Assembly: GCA_021785315.1 (NCBI GenBank)
Contig: JAJYFX010000178.1
Coordinates: 1-5,137, forward strand
Source: Actinomycetes bacterium
GTDB lineage: Bacteria; Actinomycetota; Acidimicrobiia; Acidimicrobiales; Acidimicrobiaceae
Reading direction: 5' to 3'
DNA: 5,137 nt
Position numbers and translations under genes: made by a program. Positions within the stretch are counted from its first letter, which is position 1; each line of letters starts with the position of its first letter. A model generated the notes under the pieces. That model saw only the letters and a list, made by a program, of their open reading frames with translations, did no database searches and was not told the DNA's origin. This document shows, piece by piece, positions 1-4,916 of the stretch.

Positions 1-66
1 TCCGGTATAAAGTGCCTGCATCCTGTCGTAAATTGCCGAGGCAAACGAAAGTTTCAACTTAGCCAT
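1..66 (-). CDS. Start of a 4,5-dihydroxyphthalate decarboxylase-like / substrate-binding-like protein (partial, cut by left edge)
   Basis: Only the first 22 codons are present; the frame is open to the window edge. The protein begins M-A-K-L-K-L-S-F-A and continues with Y-D-R-M-Q-A-L-Y-T-G (residues 13-22). From memory this matches the N-terminal pattern of proteins annotated as 4,5-dihydroxyphthalate decarboxylase (Pht5-like) or ABC-type substrate-binding proteins, where a 'KLKL...A..YDR...L..G' segment precedes 'PEGIDL'. Those proteins have a periplasmic-binding-protein fold, and the characterised member removes one carboxylate from 4,5-dihydroxyphthalate. No signal peptide is visible, which favours a cytoplasmic enzyme over a secreted binding protein. 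The ATG is well supported by AGGGGGA six bases upstream. The gene follows the FAH gene by 86 bases on the same strand with no clear terminator, so it is probably the fourth or later gene of the aromatic operon. Existence of the CDS is likely; the family call rests on 22 residues and is tentative. Confidence 0.6.
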   Translation of the reverse strand, partial: MAKLKLSFASAIYDRMQALYTG

Positions 67-71
67 TTAGG

Positions 72-78
72 TCCCCCT
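72..78 (-). promoter_or_regulatory. Ribosome binding site of the left-edge partial gene
   Basis: The minus strand reads AGGGGGA, then five bases, then ATG at 66-64 (six bases after the G run). It supports a real start at 66 even though only 22 codons are visible. Confidence 0.65.
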
Positions 79-152
79 GTCAGATGATGTCGCTTTTCAC
101 GATAGTCAAATTGATTCTTATAAAATTGGAATTGTACATTGTGCCCGGAAGA

Positions 153-1016
153 CTAAGCAATCAAAGTCTCATCTTCAACTTGATTGCGCAGTGTCCCTAC
201 TCCTGTCACCTCGACTTCCACCACGTCTCCTGGCACCAGATAAGAGGGTGGCGCTTGATGTGCCCCCGCACCCACTGGAGTCCCGGTCAGGATCATATCG
301 CCTGGTGCCAATGTCGTGAAGGTGCTGATATAGCTGATGAGTTCTTCGAATGGCCAGAACATTTCCTTGGCCGAGCCGTTTTGGCGGACATCCCCGTTGA
401 CCTTGGTGATTATCTGCAAATCTTGCGATCGATCCAGCTCATCGGTGGTCACAATCCACGGGCCTAAGCTGCCCGATCGGTCAAAGTTCTTCCCTTGGGT
501 TATATTCTTGGTTCCATGCTTGACCCAGTCCCTTACTGTTCCCTCGTTTGCCGCAGTAATGGCCGCGATGTGTGCGTAGGCGGACTCTTGGGGTATGTGC
601 CGACCGCTCTTTCCGATCACCAGGACGATCTCTCCTTCGTAATCAAGCTGATCTGAAACTTTGGGTCTGATTATCGCATCTCCGGGAGCTGAAAAGGAGG
701 AAGGAAATCTCACGAAGAGATTGGGATACCGGCCTCTTGTCAGCTCGCCTTTGTATTCCTGCTCCCGCTCGGGATAATTGATCCCTACGCAAATGATTTT
801 TTCTCCGCCTTGAACTGGAAGACTAAGCTTGACATCGTCCAGCGCATAGTCGGGCTTCTCGGTTTCAAATTCACGGGCTGAATTTAGGGCGCCTGAGCGC
901 AACAATTCAAGCAGGGTTTTCTGTTCAAGGCGGTTTCCCAGATCGATAACGCCGTTATCGATTGAAATTAAACCATACGAGTTAAGGCCATTGGCTACGA
1001 ACGATGCCAGTCGCAT
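153..1016 (-). CDS. Fumarylacetoacetate hydrolase (FAH) family protein, 287 aa
   Basis: FAH-fold enzymes use a divalent metal to hydrolyse or isomerise 2,4-dioxo/oxo-enol acids, late steps of gentisate, homoprotocatechuate and related pathways. Here it probably acts on the opened-ring oxo-acid, as an acylpyruvate hydrolase or isomerase, in the cytoplasm. An N-terminal domain (about 1-65) precedes the catalytic domain (about 70-287). Family marks are GEKIICVGINY (71-81), DYEGE with metal-ligand candidates E127 and E129, NEGTVRDW (157-164), QGKNFDRSGSLGPW (174-187) and LTGTPVGAG (243-251). Two positions differ from textbook members: R84 stands where the catalytic His of 'NYxxH' usually lies, with E87 kept, and E158 stands where an Asp ligand is usual. 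I recall both changes in a subfamily annotated as 2-hydroxyhepta-2,4-diene-1,7-dioate isomerase. The frame is open upstream to 1226, but the ATG at 1016 with AAGGAAG six bases before it matches the usual family start and length; a longer start would overlap the dioxygenase gene. It lies 71 bases behind that gene. Confidence 0.93.
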   Translation of the reverse strand: MRLASFVANGLNSYGLISIDNGVIDLGNRLEQKTLLELLRSGALNSAREFETEKPDYALDDVKLSLPVQGGEKIICVGINYPEREQEYKGELTRGRYPNLFVRFPSSFSAPGDAIIRPKVSDQLDYEGEIVLVIGKSGRHIPQESAYAHIAAITAANEGTVRDWVKHGTKNITQGKNFDRSGSLGPWIVTTDELDRSQDLQIITKVNGDVRQNGSAKEMFWPFEELISYISTFTTLAPGDMILTGTPVGAGAHQAPPSYLVPGDVVEVEVTGVGTLRNQVEDETLIA

Positions 1017-1022
1017 TTGTTT

Positions 1023-1029
1023 CTTCCTT
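1023..1029 (-). promoter_or_regulatory. Ribosome binding site that fixes the FAH gene start
   Basis: The minus strand reads AAGGAAG followed by AAACAA and ATG at 1016-1014. This six-base spacing favours the start at 1016 over the in-frame start at 1226, which would lie inside the upstream dioxygenase gene. Confidence 0.75.
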
Positions 1030-1087
1030 TTCGTTTGTTGCTGATGGGCTAATGTGACACTGAATCCTGGAGCGAAACTATCGCGCC

Positions 1088-2326
1088 TCAGACCTCGAGC
1101 TGAACCACTTTCCCATCCCGATCCTTGCCTTGAGCACGGTATTGCCCGATGTTCTTCATGAGAGCGGCATCTGAGACGCTGTATAAAATGGCATCCTTGT
1201 CCGAGGTGTTGACGTGGCGCCGCCATAGGAAGTTGGGAATTGCAATGACATCATTTGGCCCCCAGTCCAATTTCTGTCCATTGACTTCGGTGTATCCCTC
1301 GCCTTCGAGTACCACCAGGTATCCGCTTGAGGTTTCCCTTTTCAGTTGCGTGGCCTCGTGGGGCCGCAAAAGCTGAGCGCCGTATCTCAGAGTAGGGAAT
1401 ACCGACTCACCGGTCACCGGATTGACGAGTTCCATCTGAATTCCCTCGAATGGATCACCTGCTTCGTCTTTCAGGCCAAGCAGGGTATCGCGGATGTCGG
1501 TCCCGGCGTAATGGAACAATGGCGTGAGTCTTTGGCTGAAGCCTCTTTGATGCGAAACGAACGTAGGCCTCAGGCCGCCGTTACTGTAGAGCTTTTGTGA
1601 ATACCCGTCAACGTGCCTGACCGGCTGTATTCTGTCGGTGGTGGCAAAGGCACCCTGAAAGTCCTGGTCTACCCAGGCACAGTCCAAGTATTCCATCAGC
1701 GGCCAGTCGAGCGTGTCAATCCAGATCACAGGCTCCTCACCCTCATTCCCGTGGTCATGCCATGTGCCGTTGGGCGTGAGGATGACGTCGCCTCTGCGTG
1801 CTTCGCATCGTTCGCCTTCGATATTGGTGTATCCGCCGTTGTCGGTGAGGATAGTTCTGCTGGCATTTGGGCTGTGGACGTGGGCGGGCGCAATATCGCC
1901 GGGATTGTAGATCGAAATGGAGCATCTTATGGTATTCGTTACCTGGATCCTCTCTTTGAGTCCAGGGTTCATAAGCACCAGGCTTTGTCTGTCGGCAAAT
2001 TCGACTGGGGCAACATCTGCATGTGCCGCAATCTGGGAAATCTTCTCCAAGTAAGGCCGGTAGTCGCTCCATCGCCATCTGTAGGGAAGAGCTTTGAGCT
2101 GGTTCTTGCTTACCTGGCCGCTTGCGAGTTTGCCTGTGTCGCTGGATCCGGCCACAGAAAACCAAGGCTCCTGGGCGGGGGCGTTCTTTTGGGTTCTGAT
2201 CCAAAACTGCAATTGTTTTGCATCTGGGTTCAGTGCCTCCATTTGCTCTCGCGCCGTGATTTTCTGATCCTTGGGTGATTCCGTGATCTCGTTTACAATC
2301 TGCGTCGCTGTCTGCTGTGTTGTCAT
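1088..2326 (-). CDS. Bicupin gentisate/salicylate 1,2-dioxygenase-like ring-cleaving enzyme, 412 aa
   Basis: Enzymes of this family use Fe(II) and O2 to split the ring between the carboxyl-bearing and adjacent hydroxyl-bearing carbons of gentisate, salicylates or 1-hydroxy-2-naphthoate. Cupin 1 (about 110-205) holds the iron ligands: H149 and H151 in PAHVHSPNASR and H190 in TPNGTWHDHGN. Their numbering is exactly 30 above the H119/H121/H160 I remember for Pseudaminobacter salicylate dioxygenase. By the same offset R113, R157, H192 and D204 match conserved active-site residues, while S115, R134 and S136 replace the usual Ala/His, Trp/Tyr and Gly/Ala. Cupin 2 (about 315-375, with EGEGYTEVNG and LDWGPNDV) lacks the HxH ligand pair (QLKRE at 327-331), so it is probably metal-free, as in relatives. 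The 412 residues exceed the usual roughly 340-380, mostly through an N-terminal extension. The ATG start has AAAGGAG seven bases upstream. It is the second gene of the operon, 57 bases after the lactonase gene. Family is secure; substrate is not. Confidence 0.92.
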   Translation of the reverse strand: MTTQQTATQIVNEITESPKDQKITAREQMEALNPDAKQLQFWIRTQKNAPAQEPWFSVAGSSDTGKLASGQVSKNQLKALPYRWRWSDYRPYLEKISQIAAHADVAPVEFADRQSLVLMNPGLKERIQVTNTIRCSISIYNPGDIAPAHVHSPNASRTILTDNGGYTNIEGERCEARRGDVILTPNGTWHDHGNEGEEPVIWIDTLDWPLMEYLDCAWVDQDFQGAFATTDRIQPVRHVDGYSQKLYSNGGLRPTFVSHQRGFSQRLTPLFHYAGTDIRDTLLGLKDEAGDPFEGIQMELVNPVTGESVFPTLRYGAQLLRPHEATQLKRETSSGYLVVLEGEGYTEVNGQKLDWGPNDVIAIPNFLWRRHVNTSDKDAILYSVSDAALMKNIGQYRAQGKDRDGKVVQLEV

Positions 2327-2333
2327 CTATTCG

Positions 2334-2340
2334 CTCCTTT
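2334..2340 (-). promoter_or_regulatory. Strong ribosome binding site of the dioxygenase gene
   Basis: The minus strand reads AAAGGAG, seven bases before ATG at 2326-2324. It is the best Shine-Dalgarno match in the window. It fixes the start despite another in-frame Met at codon 29, and suggests the dioxygenase is the most strongly translated gene of the operon. Confidence 0.8.
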
Positions 2341-2383
2341 ATTGTGATATTTCTCTTTTCGTGCTCAAACCTTGGTAAAAGAC

Positions 2384-3157
2384 TTATAAAAACTCTGTGA
2401 GGGCCGCCAGGAAGTCAGATGGATTTTCCAGGTTGCATAGGTGTCCCGCGCCGATAATTGCTACAAACTTGGATCCGGGCACTGTCTCGCTCAGCATCCT
2501 TGTTCCGCCGGCAATGGCATCTTGCTCTCCAGCAATGAACAGAGTTGGAAGGTTGAGATTCTCCAAATCCGGACGCAAGTCAAACGTCGCAAGTGCGTAG
2601 GCAGACCCGATAAAGCCTGGAACAGAGGTGGATCGTATCATCGTAGAGACTTTTTCGATTATGTCAGTATTCGTTTCTAAGGTCTCTTTGGTAAACCAGC
2701 GCCCAATGGTTTCGTCGACGATTGCGTCCATTCCGTCTTCAGACACGAGGTTTATCCGTTGCTGCCACTGCTGGGCGGAGGCGGGGCTGGCAGCGGGACC
2801 GCAGTCGCAGACCACGAGCTTGCTCACCCTCTCAGGATGGTTTTTGGCTAGAGTCAGCACAGTCATTCCCCCCATGGAAATGCCTACCAGGCTGGCCTTT
2901 TCAATATCCAAGGAATCCATTAGGGCGATAAGGTCGTCGGAAAGCATGTCGATCGAGTATTTTCCGTCCGAGGCGTCGCTAAGTCCATGGCCACGGTGAT
3001 CGTACCTGAGACAGCGGAAGCGGTTGCTCAGTCGCGGAATTTGCTCGTTCCATAAACTGCTATCAGTTGCCACCGAGTTGGAGAAGATCAGCCACGGTAA
3101 ATTTGGCTCTCCGTCCACAACATAATTCAACTGGATTGAACTAATCTTCGATCTCAA
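2384..3157 (-). CDS. Alpha/beta hydrolase resembling 3-oxoadipate enol-lactonase (PcaD-like), 257 aa
   Basis: PcaD-type enzymes open the enol-lactone of 3-oxoadipate in the beta-ketoadipate pathway. This protein has that fold and length (usual members are about 260 aa). Visible marks are FSNSVATDSSLW (25-36), like the oxyanion-side 'SNSLGTD..MW' of PcaD; RYDHRGHGLS (51-60); the nucleophile elbow VGISMGG with S94; the acid D213 in AGEQDA; and H239 in GAGHL. It has no signal peptide and should be cytoplasmic. No Met lies near the 5' end in frame; the start is a TTG at 3157 with GGGGG nine bases upstream, which aligns well with PcaD starts. An ATG at 3173 is out of frame and closes after ten codons. 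The gene leads the run lactonase, dioxygenase, FAH. No protocatechuate or carboxymuconate genes are visible, so the substrate may be a lactone derived from the dioxygenase product. A related hydrolase, such as an oxo-enoate or ester hydrolase, remains possible. Confidence 0.9.
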   Translation of the reverse strand: MRSKISSIQLNYVVDGEPNLPWLIFSNSVATDSSLWNEQIPRLSNRFRCLRYDHRGHGLSDASDGKYSIDMLSDDLIALMDSLDIEKASLVGISMGGMTVLTLAKNHPERVSKLVVCDCGPAASPASAQQWQQRINLVSEDGMDAIVDETIGRWFTKETLETNTDIIEKVSTMIRSTSVPGFIGSAYALATFDLRPDLENLNLPTLFIAGEQDAIAGGTRMLSETVPGSKFVAIIGAGHLCNLENPSDFLAALTEFL

Positions 3158-3166
3158 GATTTATTT

Positions 3167-3171
3167 CCCCC
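3167..3171 (-). promoter_or_regulatory. G-rich Shine-Dalgarno before the TTG start of the lactonase-like gene
   Basis: The minus strand reads GGGGG, then AAATAAATC, then TTG at 3157-3155. The nine-base spacing is acceptable, though the match to GGAGG is imperfect. It is the main support for the unusual TTG start; no in-frame ATG is available nearby. Confidence 0.45.
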
Positions 3172-3192
3172 ATTAGTTGCTTATCCTGCCGG

Positions 3193-3218
3193 GAAATCGA
3201 TGGAACCGAAATTCGATG
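3193..3218. repeat. Pair of direct repeats upstream of the aromatic operon, possible operator
   Basis: GAAATCGATG (3193-3202) is repeated as GAAATTCGATG (3208-3218) after the five bases GAACC, giving a centre-to-centre distance near 15 bases. The first copy contains the palindrome ATCGAT and the second overlaps CGAAATTCG (3207-3215). They lie 36-61 bases ahead of the TTG start of the lactonase-like gene, a position suited to a repressor or activator site. Chance similarity cannot be excluded. Confidence 0.3.
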
Positions 3219-3455
3219 TATTGGCTAAGTCCGGGGAGACGGCAACTAGATAATGAGGAAGTGACACAGTCCATATGACCGCGCTGGCTGGCTGTTGATC
3301 TAGCTGCGCCGAAAACTGGCTACGATTCGACACTGAACTAGTTGTCGTAATCTTGTGGAAAGAGCATATCCACCCACGTTTGGAGCAAATTATCCCAGTT
3401 CTTTTCCTATACACTTCATTTGTGCTGCGCACCCCCAGCGTCCGAGCCAAAGCCC

Positions 3456-3483
3456 ATTCTATTAAACGATTCTAGAAATCCAA
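3456..3483 (-). promoter_or_regulatory. Weak candidate sigma-70-type promoter
   Basis: On the minus strand TTGGAT (3483-3478) is followed after 16 bases by TAGAAT (3461-3456), which matches the -10 consensus at five of six positions; the -35 match is only three of six. If used, transcription would start near 3449 and leave a leader of about 290 bases before the lactonase gene. A second weak pair closer to the gene, TTGCCG (3245-3240) and AATACA (3222-3217) with 17 bases between, is the alternative. Both are guesses from consensus. Confidence 0.2.
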
Positions 3484-3565
3484 TTCAGATTAAATGCGGC
3501 GTTTTCAATAGATAAAACAATATCACCATTCAGTCCGTTTGATGTTGAGGACCAATCGAACCAAT

Positions 3566-3597
3566 CTCAGCCATCAGAGAAGTGCTGATCAGCTGAG
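3566..3597 (-). terminator. Imperfect stem-loop at the end of the membrane hydrolase gene, possible weak terminator
   Basis: CTCAGC (3566-3571) can pair with GCTGAG (3592-3597), and inside it ATCAG (3573-3577) pairs with CTGAT (3585-3589), leaving a seven-base loop and a small internal bulge. The stem overlaps the TGA stop at 3591-3589. No run of T follows on the minus strand, so this is not a classical intrinsic terminator. It may attenuate or protect the transcript end. Confidence 0.3.
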
Positions 3598-4803
3598 GTG
3601 GGTGCTCAAGAATGATTTCAATTCACTGTCATATTTATGTGGATGGAAATTCCAGGATTCAAGATGGCCGGCGCCAGCGGTAGTGAAATATGTGACTAAG
3701 CGTGGGCGGTCGATTGCAAGTTCATTTGATGTTATCGGCGGCACGGTCTTATCGGCCAGACCTTGGAACAGCAGGATTGGAGTGTTGAATTTATTTGCTT
3801 CGGCGAGGTAGTTCAGTTGGTTCCATTTAACGCCGAAGCGCAGGCTCGATATCCATTTGGCTGAGTCGGTCAGGCTTTGGGGCAATGGGATGCCCAGCAA
3901 AGGCAGTTTCATTTGGGAGGCGTTGAAGTCGACTGTCTGGGAGAAGTCAAGCATGGGCGCATCAAGTACGACCGCGCTGACCTTAGGTGCCAGAGCAGAT
4001 TGAAGGAGAAAATTCGCTACAATTCCACCGCCCATGCTGTAACCAAGGAGGACGACGTGGTGCGCACCGTGTGAAAGAGCGTAGCTTACTGCTGCCTGAA
4101 GATCCTGCCATTCGGTCAGTCCATAGCGGAGGAGATCGGATTTGGATTCCGGCGCGCCCGGATCATTGCGGTAAGAGATCATGAGTATCGGAAGGCCCAG
4201 GCTGTGCAGCGTTGGAACTGATTTCATGCCGTCTAAGAGGGTCATGGCATTTCCGTGGACTGTGATAGCCCAGGTTGTGCTGCTACCGGGGATGAACCAG
4301 GAGGGATAGCTGCCGAGCGGACCCTTGTAGCTGACTTGTTGGTAATTGAGGCCGAATGCCACTTTGGGATTGTCAGGGTATGTTTCGGCGTCGACTGCGA
4401 CTTTTTGACCTGGGGTCGGGTCAGTCCCAGCGACAAGTTTGAAGGCCCTTTTTTCAGTGCGCGGCGACGAATTGCTGATCGTGGAAATTTGGCCGTATCC
4501 GTTTGGCCACTGCAATCCCCATGTGCCGCTGTGAGTGGCTTCATAGGGTGTGGAGGCAGAGATATCAAGGACAATGGAATTACTGGAAACGCTTGCCACC
4601 GGTATCGTGTAGGAGGGCTTCAGAGATCTCCGCGCTGCTCCGCTTAGGCCGATGGTGTAGAGCTGATTGGAAAAGTACCAGCCGCCTCCCCCGTAAAACA
4701 GTATCCCGAGAACTACCAGAACAATGACAAACCATTTAATCACCTTTGCCAAGGTGGTGTGACGAGTTGCTCCCGCTTCGGTGGTCGCCGTCATTGCGCT
4801 CAA
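3589..4803 (-). CDS. Membrane-anchored alpha/beta hydrolase, 404 aa, substrate unknown
   Basis: The protein has a short cytoplasmic head with K20 and K23, one hydrophobic segment (about 24-46, without a lipobox or clear cleavage site), and then a large domain expected outside the membrane. Residues 47-160 form a region I do not recognise. The hydrolase core begins near 165: TVHGNA (181-186) gives the HG oxyanion motif, YRNDPGAPES (211-220) is a typical loop, GYSMGG (254-259) holds nucleophile S256, D351 lies in LADKTVPP, and H380 in GAGHLESW. The triad is complete, so an esterase, lipase or peptidase-like activity is likely, but no substrate can be named. The 'YRND.GAP.S......G.TEW.DL..AV.YAL..GA' pattern is one I know from actinobacterial hydrolases. 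The start is TTG at 4803 with AGGGGG ten bases before it; an ATG three codons later (4794) is 19 bases from that site and less likely. It probably does not belong to the aromatic operon, from which a 431-base gap separates it. Confidence 0.9.
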   Translation of the reverse strand: MSAMTATTEAGATRHTTLAKVIKWFVIVLVVLGILFYGGGGWYFSNQLYTIGLSGAARRSLKPSYTIPVASVSSNSIVLDISASTPYEATHSGTWGLQWPNGYGQISTISNSSPRTEKRAFKLVAGTDPTPGQKVAVDAETYPDNPKVAFGLNYQQVSYKGPLGSYPSWFIPGSSTTWAITVHGNAMTLLDGMKSVPTLHSLGLPILMISYRNDPGAPESKSDLLRYGLTEWQDLQAAVSYALSHGAHHVVLLGYSMGGGIVANFLLQSALAPKVSAVVLDAPMLDFSQTVDFNASQMKLPLLGIPLPQSLTDSAKWISSLRFGVKWNQLNYLAEANKFNTPILLFQGLADKTVPPITSNELAIDRPRLVTYFTTAGAGHLESWNFHPHKYDSELKSFLSTHLS

Positions 4804-4812
4804 TTGAATGTG

Positions 4813-4819
4813 TCCCCCT
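4813..4819 (-). promoter_or_regulatory. Ribosome binding site deciding TTG versus ATG for the membrane hydrolase
   Basis: The minus strand reads CAGGGGGACACATTCAATTG. The G run lies ten bases before TTG at 4803-4801 and 19 before the next in-frame ATG at 4794-4792, so TTG is preferred. The nine-base string CAGGGGGAC also precedes the left-edge gene (71-79). Confidence 0.45.
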
Positions 4820-4916
4820 GCTCCATATGAGTGGCAAGTGTAGTCGTTGCGGGATTTGCGCGCAGTTTGAAACCGATTGTGGGCAGCGCTAATAGCTCGG
4901 AATTTGGCACGCGGTT

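Larger units (their letters stand above)
3158..3588. other. 431-base gap between the membrane hydrolase and the aromatic operon; probable promoter and leader region
   Basis: No convincing gene lies here. An 89-codon frame on the minus strand (3450-3181) has only a TTG start, no good ribosome binding site and a composition unlike the neighbours, and I reject it. The part at about 3460-3540 is markedly AT-rich, as promoter regions often are. It contains two copies of TAGAAT on the minus strand, 13 bases apart. Nearer the lactonase gene are two short direct repeats (3193-3202 and 3208-3218). A hairpin overlaps the stop of the upstream hydrolase (3566-3597). A nine-base near-tandem repeat, GATTGGTTC then GATTGGTCC on the minus strand, lies at 3549-3566. 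No regulator gene is present in the window, so any controlling protein is encoded elsewhere. Confidence 0.6.

Noticed and set aside
67..152. Possible internal promoter (TATAAG on the minus strand) or terminator between the FAH gene and the left-edge gene
   Set aside because: The -35 region is poor (GGCACA at 17 bases) and no stem followed by a T run is present, so the spacing is better read as intra-operon.
1017..1226. In-frame extension of the FAH gene to a start at 1226
   Set aside because: It would overlap the end of the dioxygenase gene, adds 70 basic residues absent from the family, and the ATG at 1016 has its own ribosome binding site.
1613..2278. A 221-codon plus-strand frame inside the dioxygenase gene
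   Set aside because: It is a shadow of a well-supported gene on the opposite strand, and its translation shows no family motif.
3181..3450. An 89-codon minus-strand frame in the gap before the operon
   Set aside because: Its only start is a TTG without a good ribosome binding site, the protein resembles nothing I know, and it sits in the likely leader region.
3468..3480. TTCTAGAA palindrome in the AT-rich part of the gap
   Set aside because: A perfect eight-base palindrome is short enough to be chance, and it does not extend or repeat nearby.
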